A DNA stretch of 64,000 nucleotides from Theocolax elegans (GCA_026168455.1 CM047426.1:78643986-78707985), one strand, 5' to 3'; shown: positions 48,968-60,174, counted from the stretch's first letter. Program-made: numbers and translations. Notes: generated from the sequence alone by a model not told the origin.

Positions 48968-50250
48968 TTAAAAGAAAGGACATTTTGTCGATTATAGTGA
49001 GCAAAAATTATTTAAATGTCGGCGTTCTAATGGAAGTCCTTAAATTCTCATTAGTCTATACCTTTATTAAAAACAATCATTTGACAATCATACTAACACT
49101 TCCATATTTACTATAGAATTACTTACTAATTGGTAATTTTAATGCTCACTTTTGATATTTAAAACATTCATAGTATCTCTAATGTATCGCTCTATAACCA
49201 AAAGCACTAGCAAGTAGCAATCATGTATGTTAAAATTTGTACAAAGATTGCGGTTATAAAATTTATTTTACCTTTTTTCTCTGAATGATCCACATAAAAC
49301 ATTATAATATCCTTTGTATAAATAAATAAATAATTAATTTAATACAACACCATAACAAAAATTAAGCAAAAAGCAGTCAATAATAAAAAAAAATTTTTGA
49401 GATCAAAATTTGTTAGTCATATCACAGACAGTTTGTAAAGCTAAAATTTAAATCTTTGTAACACGACATTAGACTTTTGTCTTATTTGTCAATTTGACCA
49501 GATTAATGATATATACGTGTCAGAAAAATTTGAATATCGATTATATCACAGATTATTTACTATCATTAATTAATACTGAAATTAAAGTCAATTATATTTG
49601 AAAAATTTGATAAATAAATAAAATCTATAAAATCGTAAAAAATTCAAAACAAGAAAGGAACTTATTACGATCTCGACCGCAATTTAACTTTTTCAATAAT
49701 GTTACTGTAAAATTGGTTAAGGTTTTTTGTGTCTCTTTTACATTAATGACATTTTACAGAGATTTGGATTAGCTTTACAAACTGTCTGTGATATCACTAA
49801 CAAATTTCGATCTCAAAAATTTTTAATTGTTATTGACTGCTTATGGCTTAATTTTTGTTATATATTCTATTAAATTAATTATTATTTATTTATTTATACA
49901 AAGGATAATATGATGTTTTTCGTGGATCATTCAAAGAACAGAGGTAAAAAAATTTTATAACCGCAATCTTTGTACAAATTATAACATACATGATTGCTAC
50001 TTAATAGCACTTTCGATTATAGAGCGTTGCATTAGAGATACTATGGATCTTTTAAATATAAAATGTGAGCATTAAATTTACCAATTAGTAAGTAGTTCTA
50101 TAGTAAATATAAAAGTGTTAGTATGAATATAAAATGATTTTTAATAAAGGTATAGTCTCAAGAGAATGAAGAACTTCCATCGAAACGTCACAATTTTAAT
50201 AAATTTTATGGTTTGTTTACTATAATCGACAAAAACACCTTTCTTTTAAT
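48968..50250. repeat. Long inverted repeat, arms about 520 bp
   Basis: The left arm (about 48968-49490) and the inverse of the right arm (about 49735-50250) run in parallel with only scattered differences. For example, AGACAGTTTGTAAAGCTAA (left) is mirrored by TTAGCTTTACAAACTGTCT (right), and ACCTTTATTAAAAA is mirrored by TTTTTAATAAAGGT. The spacer is about 245 bp. A transcript through it would form a long hairpin. The outer ends carry the retroelement-end-like motif also seen at 42600-42760, so two such ends in head-to-head orientation are a plausible origin. Confidence 0.8.
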
Positions 50251-50259
50251 GCAAATATT

Positions 50260-50261
50260 AT

Positions 50262-50302
<41 letters not shown>

Positions 50303-50624
50303 TATTTTTTATTATAGACTTTCATTAATCAATCAAAATTGGCACATTTAATAAAAAATGGAAATATTTCTATCGATCCAACGTTCCAGATAGATTGTCA
50401 CATTGAGGATTGGGATCACCAAAATACTATTCCCCATTGCGAATATTATAAGAACAAAATTGATACACCACTACACCACTACAGAGGCCTTCCTTAAACG
50501 CCCGACGCAGATGGAAAGCGACGAATTCTTATTTTCTTAATATATATATCTTATTTTTTATTATAGACTTTCATTAATCAATCAAAATTGGCACATATAG
50601 TAAAAAATGGAAATATTTCTATTG
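50260..50624 (+). repeat. Left edge of the satellite-like array
   Basis: An (AT)n run is followed by array sequence (CTTATTTTTTATTATAG, then ACTTTCATTAATCAATC) in two partial units. The first is diverged and ends at about 50480. The second is interrupted at 50624 by the Penelope-like insertion. The first unit keeps an open frame homologous to the exon-like segment of later B units. Confidence 0.8.
50609..50624 (+). repeat. Target site duplication, left copy
   Basis: GGAAATATTTCTATTG is repeated at 53309-53324 with a single difference (T to C at the second-last base), flanking the Penelope-like element. Confidence 0.85.
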
Positions 50625-53308
50625 TATTTCACACTCGTGAGTTGTATTTTTTGGTAGAATTAACGGTTGCTTTAACGAGTCAATTTGATTGTCTAATTGC
50701 ACAACGTTTCGGAGACATATTTGTCTCCATCTTCAGGTGCTAAACTTTATTAATAATAATTACTAATATTGAATACATAATGGTCAACAACAAAAAGATT
50801 TTTACCTTAACATTACACAATGCGTTTATCAACTTGTCATTAATTCACCCTGTCATTTTGTATCTATAATTAATTACAATAAATTATTAATTATTTATTA
50901 TAGCAACAAGAATGAATAATTAATTAACTAAACACTCACAGAAGTTGGAAAGCAATAAGAGTCACATTTTTTCTTCCTTTTCATTTTAATTACAATTGAT
51001 AGTCAATTAAAACTCGAAAATTAAATAAATTAAGTAAAATTAAATAATTTAAATAAATTAAACTAGTAAACAAACAATTCCAAATATCACAACAGAAAAC
51101 AATATAAATTATACACGGAACGAAACATTCACTGTGAAAGCTGTATACGACTGAAAACAATTTAAATTCAAACATAAATATGACTAGAAAAATGATCGAT
51201 AATATAGAAACCTATATAGTTAACTAAGTAAATGGAAATCGGTAATCCAGAAAATTATAAAACGCGCAATATTTGAAACCAATTAAAACTATTTATGTCA
51301 GAAGAAAATTTATATAAAGTAAATATGAGTTAAAAATGTGACTCCATCAACCCATCGTATTTTATTTCTTATTTTTAAACTTATGTATAAGAGTTGTATA
51401 TGTTGCCTGTAGTTTACTAACATCTTCTTTTTTATTAATAGGCTCTTTTTGTAAATTAATATGTAGGGTTTCTGAAACCATTCTTTTTCTCCAATTAATC
51501 TCCCTATCAAGAATACTAACATTATCAAAATCAAATTTGTGCCCTAAATCATTAATGTGATCATTAATCACACATTATTTATCCTGTTTCAAACTATTAT
51601 TGTAGTGTTCATTTATTCTTGTTATTAATTTTCTCTTAGTTTCTCCAACATAGGAGGCCTCGCAGTTATTACAATTGATCTTATAAACTACACCAGACTG
51701 TTCAGTTTTTTTAGTTCTGTCTTTTCCTCTCCTTATAATTCTACCAAATGAGTTAACAATTCTCGGAATTGTGGTAATATTAAATTTTTTAACTTTCTTC
51801 GAAACATCTTCAAACAACTTTGGTATGTAAGGTAAAGATAAAGATACTCCTCTCTTTTTGTTTGTATTATTAACATTCTGAATGTTTGTACAATTTTTAT
51901 TTATATTATGTTTAATTTGAATTCGTTTGTGTATATTATTGTTTATAAATTTGGGAGAATAATTATTTGTGAGTAATATAGTTTTCACCATTTCTAGGTT
52001 TTTTCTATGAAATTTTTTATCAGAGAGAAGAATAACTTTATCAACCAATGAATAAACCATAGCTTTTTTCTGCCAAATTGGATGTTTAGATAAATAATTC
52101 AACACTCTACCAGAGAAGGTTGGTTTATGGTACCAATCTATTACAATATTATTTTTCTCTTTAATTATTTTAATTTCAAGAAAATTAATTGTATTATTTT
52201 TTTCCCTTTCACATGTAAATTGTAGCTTCTTATGGTATGAGTTAAAAACATGTATCATCTCATCCAACTTATTTTTAGGAACTATTGTTAAAATGTCATC
52301 TACATATCTATAGTATATTAATGGTTCAAAACTCAATTTTTTAATACATTCTTCTTCCAAATCTTCCATCACCATGTCAGAAAAAATGGGAGAGCAAGGA
52401 CTACCCATCGGTGTACCATGCACCTGTTGGAAATATTTATTATTAAATTGAAAAAAAGTATTATTTATCAAAAAATCAGTAGCATCTAAAAGATCATGTA
52501 GCGGAATATTGAATTTATTAAAAACTAAGATATGTCTCTTTTCAATACTATTTTTTATTAATTCATACGGGGTGTTCGTAAACAAAGACACTACATCTAA
52601 ACTAATCATTATATGGTCATTCGGTATAACTAAATTTCTTATCTTTTTCGACAACTCAATACTATTTAAAATATGGGATTTAGGTGTTTTTAAGCTGTTT
52701 TTTAATACAAAATTAATTCTCTTTGATAAATTATATGTGGGACTTCCAATACAAGAAACAATAGGTCTTAGAGGTACATTCTCTTTATGTATCTTAGGAA
52801 GACCATAAATCTTAGGTAGATAAGTATCAGTCTGAGTTAGAGCATTTTTATGATATCTTTTATCAAGATATTCATTTTCATTCCAATAATTCATAATTTC
52901 TTTTGCTCGTTTCTGTAGGTTACTAATTGGATTTTTATGAATTTGTATATATGTATTTTGATCCAGTAATAATTCATTCATTTTGTCATTATATTTGTCA
53001 ATTTCAATAGCCACTGTTGCATTACCCTTGTCTGACATGGTAAATAGAATATTATTGTTGTTTGAAAATGTTTTTGCCTCTTCCAACTTCTGTGAGATTA
53101 TTTTGTCATCAATTTTAATATGTTTAATTATTTTATTTTGATATTGAATACTGTCAGTCACATTAACCCTGATATTAGTTTTACATTCATCCGAAATATC
53201 ATAATATGTTAAACATTCTTCTAAATTTTTTATTATATCTATTACTTCTTTTTTATCAACTTTGCTAAAAATACTAAATTTAGGTCCTAATGACATAACT
53301 TCTTTAAA
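50625..53308 (-). mobile_element. Penelope-like retroelement, 5'-truncated, inserted in the array
   Basis: The element is 2684 bp, flanked by a 16-bp target duplication, and lies in minus orientation inside an array unit. It encodes the RT and GIY-YIG endonuclease (51362-53308) followed by about 740 bp of 3' sequence. The 5' part of the coding region is missing: the homologous sequence begins just before the conserved Leu-Gly-Pro-Lys-Phe motif, so insertion was incomplete, as is common for target-primed reverse transcription. The 3' region holds a hammerhead-like segment at 50699-50737. Confidence 0.9.
50699..50737 (-). ncRNA. Hammerhead-like segment in the Penelope-like 3' region, imperfect
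   Basis: The minus strand reads CTGAAGA, one extra T, a six-pair stem (GGAGAC / GTCTCC) and GAAACG. This is the catalytic box, stem II and GAAA of a hammerhead with a bulged base. No matching stem III strand or NUH triplet is found close upstream, so activity is doubtful. Penelope-like elements are known to carry hammerhead motifs in their terminal regions. Confidence 0.4.
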
Positions 53309-53398
53309 GGAAATATTTCTATCGATCCAACGTCCCAGATCGATTGTCACATTGCGGATTGGGATCACCAAAATCCTGTTACCCATTGCGAATATCAT
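51362..53398 (-). pseudogene. Penelope-like reverse transcriptase plus GIY-YIG endonuclease, chimeric start, one stop
   Basis: A frame of 607 codons (53398-51575) is followed, after an in-frame TAA, by 70 more codons of the same protein to 51362. Motifs: SLGPKF (36-41), SDKGNATV (122-129), LPKIYGLPKIHK (194-205), RT motif A SLDVVSLF (266-273), motif B HGTPMGSPCSP (327-337), catalytic YVDD (365-368), and the GIY-YIG domain GVVYKI (569-574) and YVGET (583-587) with the CNNC pair between them (Cys576, Cys579) typical of Penelope-like elements. Such proteins copy RNA at nicked targets. The first 30 codons are not element sequence: they are array sequence 53309-53398 read in the minus direction and fused in frame at the insertion point. 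The usual N-terminal region is missing. The stop at 51575-51577 cuts the end of the endonuclease domain unless read through. Base composition matches the AT-rich surroundings. Confidence 0.92.
53309..53324 (+). repeat. Target site duplication, right copy
   Basis: GGAAATATTTCTATCG, matching 50609-50624 with one difference and identical to the same position in intact array units. Confidence 0.85.
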
Positions 53399-53669
53399 AA
53401 GAACAAAATTGATACACCACCACTATTGAAAAGAAAAATGATAGTGACTTTAAGAAAAAACCAAATAATTATAAATTTTGAATAAATATTTTATAAAAAT
53501 TCATAAATTATGTTCTATATTTCTTTTATTATTAGGCCTTCCTTAGACGCCCGCCGCAGATGGAAAGCGACGACAAATTATAGAAATGTGGCTATACATA
53601 TAACTTCTTAGACGCCCGCCGCAGATGGAAAGCGACGACAAATGAAAGAAATGTGGCTATACATATACC
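53325..53669 (+). repeat. Array unit segment following the Penelope-like insertion
   Basis: The rest of the interrupted unit, then a 65-bp direct duplication (about 53540-53604 and 53605-53669) with core GACGCCCGCCGCAGATGG. Each copy contains, on the minus strand, a hammerhead 5' half with a GUC triplet. Confidence 0.85.
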
Positions 53670-53934
53670 TTGTTATCGACTGTATCTCTCGCGGGTAGAG
53701 AGAACAGTCGAATCCTCCTGATGGTAAGAACTTCCACCAACCAAGAGCGCGACGTGTTTTCACCCGAAGTCATGAGTTTTAAGAAAAAAGAAAATTTTTA
53801 CGTTCGCTACAGGTTATTTAAATACATAATTTATGGGGCTTGGCGAACCAATATGCTTTATTAAGCAAGGCATTTACTCTTCGTCCACTATGGTAAGTGG
53901 AAGTCCCAGAGTAAACCTTTAAAATTTAAAAATT

Positions 53935-54002
53935 GGCGTTTCGACCGCAGCACTCTAACTTTGGTCTCCTCAGTAAGGGACTACAGGCCTTCCTTAAACG
54001 CC
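53935..54002 (-). ncRNA. Hammerhead ribozyme, array copy 1
   Basis: Minus-strand order: stem III GGCGU, cleavage triplet GUU, stem I UAAGG with CCUUA around a 13-nt loop, box CUGAGGA, stem II GACC with GGUC around a 16-nt loop, GAAA, stem III ACGCC. All helices are fully paired and all invariant core bases are present. It is a type III fold, 68 nt. Compared with the plus-strand ribozyme at 43495-43561, stems I and III are the same, and stem II differs by a compensatory A-U to U-A swap. GUU triplets are accepted by the NUH rule but usually cleave more slowly than GUC. Confidence 0.88.
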
Positions 54003-54669
54003 CGACGCAGATGGAAAGCGACGAATTCTTAATTTATTAATATATATATCTTATTTTTTATTATAGACTTTCATTAATCAATAAAAATTGGCACATATAG
54101 AAAATATGGAAATATTTCTATCGATCCAACGTCCCAGATCGATTGTCACATTGAGGATTGGGATCACCAAAATCCTGTTACCCATTGCGAAAAATCATAA
54201 GAACAAAATTGATACACCACCAGTATTGAAAAGAAAAATTATAGTGACTTTACGAAAAAACCAAATAATTATAAATTTTGAATAAATATTTTATAAAAAT
54301 TCATAAATTATGTTCTATATTTCTTTTATTATTAGGCCTTCCTTAGACGCCCGCCGCAGATGGAAAGCGACGACAAATGAAAGAAATGTGGCTATACATA
54401 TACCTTGTTATCGACTGTATCTCTCGCGGGTAGAGAGAACAGTCGAATCCTCCTGATGGTAAGAACTTCCACCAACCAAGAGCGCGACGTGTTTTCACCC
54501 GAAGTCATGAGTTTTAAGAAAAAAGAAAATTTTTACGTTCGCTACAGGTTATTTCAATATATAATTTATGGGGCTTGGCGAACCAATATGCTTTATTAAG
54601 CAAGGCATTTACTCTTCGTCTACTATGTTAAGTGGAAGTCCCAGAGTAAACCTTTAAAATTTAAAAATT

Positions 54670-54737
54670 GGCGTTTCGACCGCAGCACTCTAACTTTGGT
54701 CTCCTCAGTAAGGGACTACAGGCCTTCCTTAAACGCC
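54670..54737 (-). ncRNA. Hammerhead ribozyme, array copy 2
   Basis: Same 68-nt sequence as copy 1, in the second A unit of repeat 1. Confidence 0.87.
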
Positions 54738-55358
54738 CGACGCAGATGGAAAGCGACGAATTCTTATTTTATTAATATATATATCTTATTTTTTATTATA
54801 GACTTTCATTAATCAATAAAAATTGGCACATATAGAAAATATGGAAATATTTCTATCGATCCAACGTCCCAGATCGATTGTCACATTGAGGATTGGGATC
54901 ACCAAAATCCTGTTACCCATTGCGAATATCATAAGAACAAAATTGATACACCACCACTATTGAAAAGAAAAATGATAGTGACATTAAGAAAAAACCAAAT
55001 AATTATAAATTTTGAATAAATATTTTATAAAAATTCATAAATTATGTTCTATATTTCTTTTATTATTAGGCCTTCCTTAGACGCCCGCCGCAGATGGAAA
55101 GCGACGACAAATTATAGAAATGTGGCTATACATATACCTTGTTATCGACTATTTCTCTAGCGGGTAGAGAGAACAGTCGTATCCTCCTGGTGGTAAGAAC
55201 TTCCACCAACCTAAAGCGCGACGTGTTTTCACTCGAAGCTGAAACTTGCGCAATGATCGTTAGAATTCGGGAGAGAGTCGCGCGCGCAGGACTAGAGAGA
55301 TACACGATAGATCATGACGACACGTGTGACAAGATATACTGGTTAAAATCAATCAAAA

Positions 55359-55577
55359 TTGGCACATTTAGTAAAAAATGGAAATATTTCTATCGATCCA
55401 ACGTCCCAGATCAATTGTCACATTAAGGATTGGGATCAACAAAATCCTGTTCCCCATTGCGAATATTGTAAGAAGAAAATTGATACATCACCACTATTAC
55501 AAAGAAAAATGATTGTGTCTTTAAGAAAAAACCCATATAATTATAAATTTGAAAAAATATTTTATAAAATTTCTTAA
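55359..55577 (+). other. Exon-like open frame in B unit 1
   Basis: From the LAHLVKNGN point this frame stays open for 72 codons to TAA 55577. It contains a CxxC pair (HCEYCKKKI) and a basic end. In A units and at 50338-50500 homologous sequence follows a splice-acceptor-like TTTTTATTATAG, which suggests that the array captured the last exon of a gene. The A-unit version is diverged and shifted near its start but keeps the downstream frame open. No family recognised. Confidence 0.4.
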
Positions 55578-56655
55578 ATTATGTTCTTTATTTCTTTTAT
55601 TATTAAAGATTTTCCCAAAATTAAATTTTCAACCTGAAAAATAGTAACTTTGTCCTATTATAATTCCTTACCTTTCCTTAGGAATATGTGTTTTTTACGT
55701 ATTTATGAATGAAATCGACACAAGGTAAAACTTGTGTAAGTCATATTTAATATTAATTTTATTTTGGTCCGTTGATTTTTTTTGCGTTAATGTATTGTAA
55801 TGGTAAGTGATATTCACTCACCATTATACGAATTAGGTAGGTAAACACAAGCGCTATATATAGATATAGGTATAGCCAACGACTTGAACGGCTGATACTT
55901 GCGCAATGATAGTTAGAATTCGGGAGAGAGTCGAGCGCAGGACTAGAGAGATACACGATAGATCATGACGACACGTGTGACTAGATATACCGGTTAAGAT
56001 CAATCAAAATTGGCACATTTAGTAAATAATGGAAATATTTCTATCGATCCAACGTCCCAGATCAATTGTCACATTAAGGATTGGGATCACCAAAATCCTG
56101 TTCCCCATTGCGAATATTGTAAGAAGAAAATTGATACATACCACTATTAAAAAGAAAAATGATAGTGACTTTAAGAAAAAACCAAATAATTATAAATTTT
56201 GAATAAATATTTTATAACAATTCATAAATTATGTTCTATATTTCTTTTATTATTAGGCCTTCCTTAGACGCCCGCCGCAGATGGAAAGCGACGACAAATT
56301 ATAGAAATGTGGCTATACATATAACTTCTTAGACGCCCGCCGCAGATGGAAAGCGACGACAAATGAAAGAAATGTGGCTATACATATACCTTGTTATCGA
56401 CTGTATCTCTCGCGGGTAGAGAGAACAGTCGAATCCTCCTGATGGTAAGAACTTCCACCAACCAAGAGCGCGACGTGTTTTCACCCGAAGTCATGAGTTT
56501 TAAGAAAAAAGAAAATTTTTACGTTCGCTACAGGTTATTTCAATATATAATTTATGGGGCTTGGCGAACCAATATGCTTTATTAAGCAAGGCATTTACTC
56601 TTCGTCTACTATGTTAAGTGGAAGTCCCAGAGTAAACCTTTAAAATTTAAAAATT

Positions 56656-56723
56656 GGCGTTTCGACCGCAGCACTCTAACTTTGGTCTCCTCAGTAAGGG
56701 ACTACAGGCCTTCCTTAAACGCC
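56656..56723 (-). ncRNA. Hammerhead ribozyme, array copy 3
   Basis: Same 68-nt sequence as copy 1, first A unit of repeat 2. Confidence 0.87.
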
Positions 56724-57389
56724 CGACGCAGATGGAAAGCGACGAATTCTTATTTTATTAATATATATATCTTATTTTTTATTATAGACTTTCATTAATC
56801 AATAAAAATTGGCACATATAGAAAATATGGAAATATTTCTATCGATCCAACGTCCCAGATCGATTGTCACATTGAGGATTGGGATCACCAAAATCCTGTT
56901 ACCCATTGCGAATATCATAAGAACAAAATTGATACACCACCACTATTGAAAAGAAAAATGATAGTGACATTAAGAAAAAATCAAATAATTATAAATTTTG
57001 AATAAATATTTTATAAAAATTCATAAATTATGTTCTATATTTCTTTTATTATTAGGCCTTCCTTAGACGCCCGCCGCAGATGGAAAGCGACGACAAATGA
57101 AAGAAATGTGGCTATACATATACCTTGTTATCGACTGTATCTCTCGCGGGTAGAGAGAACAGTCGAATCCTCCTGATGGTAGGAACTTCCACCAACCAAG
57201 AGCGCGACGTGTTTTCACCCGAAGTCATGAGTTTTAAGAAAAAAGAAAATTTTTACGTTCGCTACAGGTTATTTCAATATATAATTTATGGGGCTTGGCG
57301 AACCAATATGCTTTATTAAGCAAGGCATTTACTCTTCGTCCACTATGGTAAGTGGAAGTCCCAGAGTAAACCTTTAAAATTTAAAAATT

Positions 57390-57457
57390 GGCGTTTCGAC
57401 CGCAGCACTCTAACTTTGGTCTCCTCAGTAAGGGACTACAGGCCTTCCTTAAACGCC
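57390..57457 (-). ncRNA. Hammerhead ribozyme, array copy 4
   Basis: Same 68-nt sequence as copy 1, second A unit of repeat 2. Confidence 0.87.
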
Positions 57458-58078
57458 CGACGCAGATGGAAAGCGACGAATTCTTATTTTATTAATATAT
57501 ATATCTTATTTTTTATTATAGACTTTCATTAATCAATAAAAATTGGCACATATAGAAAATATGGAAATATTTCTATCGATCCAACGTCCCAGATCGATTG
57601 TCACATTGAGGATTGGGATCACCAAAATCCTGTTACCCATTGCGAATATCATAAGAACAAAATTGATACACCACCACTATTGAAAAGAAAAATGATAGTG
57701 ACATTAAGAAAAAACCAAATAATTATAAATTTTGAATAAATATTTTATAAAAATTCATAAATTATGTTCTATATTTCTTTTATTATTAGGCCTTCCTTAG
57801 ACGCCCGCCGCAGATGGAAAGCGACGACAAATTATAGAAATGTGGCTATACATATACCTTGTTATCGACTATTTCTCTAGCGGGTAGAGAGAACAGTCGT
57901 ATCCTCCTGGTGGTAAGAACTTCCACCAACCTAAAGCGCGACGTGTTTTCACTCGAAGCTGAAACTTGCGCAATGATCGTTAGAATTCGGGAGAGAGTCG
58001 CGCGCGCAGGACTAGAGAGATACACGATAGATCATGACGACACGTGTGACAAGATATACTGGTTAAAATCAATCAAAA

Positions 58079-58297
58079 TTGGCACATTTAGTAAAAAATG
58101 GAAATATTTCTATCGATCCAACGTCCCAGATCAATTGTCACATTAAGGATTGGGATCAACAAAATCCTGTTCCCCATTGCGAATATTGTAAGAAGAAAAT
58201 TGATACATCACCACTATTACAAAGAAAAATGATTGTGTCTTTAAGAAAAAACCCATATAATTATAAATTTGAAAAAATATTTTATAAAATTTCTTAA
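58079..58297 (+). other. Exon-like open frame in B unit 2
   Basis: Same 72-codon frame as at 55359-55577, in the second B unit, identical in translation. Confidence 0.4.
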
Positions 58298-59375
58298 ATT
58301 ATGTTCTTTATTTCTTTTATTATTAAAGATTTTCCCAAAATTAAATTTTCAACCTGAAAAATAGTAACTTTGTCCTATTATAATTCCTTACCTTTCCTTA
58401 GGAATATGTGTTTTTTACGTATTTATGAATGAAATCGACACAAGGTAAAACTTGTGTAAGTCATATTTAATATTAATTTTATTTTGGTCCGTTGATTTTT
58501 TTTGCGTTAATGTATTGTAATGGTAAGTGATATTCACTCACCATTATACGAATTAGGTAGGTAAACACAAGCGCTATATATAGATATAGGTATAGCCAAC
58601 GACTTGAACGGCTGATACTTGCGCAATGATAGTTAGAATTCGGGAGAGAGTCGAGCGCAGGACTAGAGAGATACACGATAGATCATGACGACACGTGTGA
58701 CTAGATATACCGGTTAAGATCAATCAAAATTGGCACATTTAGTAAATAATGGAAATATTTCTATCGATCCAACGTCCCAGATCAATTGTCACATTAAGGA
58801 TTGGGATCACCAAAATCCTGTTCCCCATTGCGAATATTGTAAGAAGAAAATTGATACATACCACTATTAAAAAGAAAAATGATAGTGACTTTAAGAAAAA
58901 ACCAAATAATTATAAATTTTGAATAAATATTTTATAACAATTCATAAATTATGTTCTATATTTCTTTTATTATTAGGCCTTCCTTAGACGCCCGCCGCAG
59001 ATGGAAAGCGACGACAAATTATAGAAATGTGGCTATACATATAACTTCTTAGACGCCCGCCGCAGATGGAAAGCGACGACAAATGAAAGAAATGTGGCTA
59101 TACATATACCTTGTTATCGACTGTATCTCTCGCGGGTAGAGAGAACAGTCGAATCCTCCTGATGGTAAGAACTTCCACCAACCAAGAGCGCGACGTGTTT
59201 TCACCCGAAGTCATGAGTTTTAAGAAAAAAGAAAATTTTTACGTTCGCTACAGGTTATTTCAATATATAATTTATGGGGCTTGGCGAACCAATATGCTTT
59301 ATTAAGCAAGGCATTTACTCTTCGTCTACTATGTTAAGTGGAAGTCCCAGAGTAAACCTTTAAAATTTAAAAATT

Positions 59376-59443
59376 GGCGTTTCGACCGCAGCACTCTAAC
59401 TTTGGTCTCCTCAGTAAGGGACTACAGGCCTTCCTTAAACGCC
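59376..59443 (-). ncRNA. Hammerhead ribozyme, array copy 5
   Basis: Same 68-nt sequence as copy 1, first A unit of repeat 3. Confidence 0.87.
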
Positions 59444-60174
59444 CGACGCAGATGGAAAGCGACGAATTCTTATTTTATTAATATATATATCTTATTTTTT
59501 ATTATAGACTTTCATTAATCAATAAAAATTGGCACATATAGAAAATATGGAAATATTTCTATCGATCCAACGTCCCAGATCGATTGTCACATTGAGGATT
59601 GGGATCACCAAAATCCTGTTACCCATTGCGAATATCATAAGAACAAAATTGATACACCACCACTATTGAAAAGAAAAATGATAGTGACATTAAGAAAAAA
59701 TCAAATAATTATAAATTTTGAATAAATATTTTATAAAAATTCATAAATTATGTTCTATATTTCTTTTATTATTAGGCCTTCCTTAGACGCCCGCCGCAGA
59801 TGGAAAGCGACGACAAATTATAGAAATGTGGCTATACATATAACTTCTTAGACGCCCGCCGCAGATGGAAAGCGACGACAAATGAAAGAAATGTGGCTAT
59901 ACATATACCTTGTTATCGACTGTATCTCTCGCGGGTAGAGAGAACAGTCGAATCCTTCTGATGGTAAGAACTTCCACCAACCAAGAGCGCGACGTGTTTT
60001 CACCCGAAGTCATGAGTTTTAAGAAAAAAGAAAATTATTACGTTCGCTACAGGTTATTTCAATATATAATTTATGGGGCTTGGCGAACCAATATGCTTTA
60101 TTAAGCAAGGCATTTACTCTTCGTCCACTATGGTAAGTGGAAGTCCCAGAGTAAACCTTTAAAATTTAAAAATT

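Larger units (their letters stand above)
53670..56390 (+). repeat. Higher-order repeat 1 (A-A-B, 2721 bp)
   Basis: The A units start at 53670 (735 bp) and 54405 (734 bp) and the B unit at 55139 (1252 bp), counted from the common TTGTTATCGACT point. A units carry a strong hairpin (CGACTGT..ACAGTCG, 53677-53710, with inner CTCTC/GAGAG), an open 64-codon frame ending MLY, a hammerhead on the minus strand, an AT-rich block and a segment related to the exon-like B frame. B units diverge after the CACTCGAAGCTG point (about 55229), lack the hammerhead and contain an internal direct duplication (about 55244-55570 and 55890-56210). Confidence 0.95.
56391..59110 (+). repeat. Higher-order repeat 2 (A-A-B, 2720 bp)
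   Basis: A units at 56391 and 57125 (734 bp each), B unit at 57859 (1252 bp). The B unit shows no difference from 55139-56390 in the lines compared, pointing to very recent duplication of the whole 2.72-kb block. Confidence 0.95.

Noticed and set aside
50150..50200. ATGAAGA..CGAAACGTC in the inverted-repeat arm as a ribozyme
   Set aside because: The first core base is A instead of C and stem II is not paired; kept only as a retroelement-end motif.
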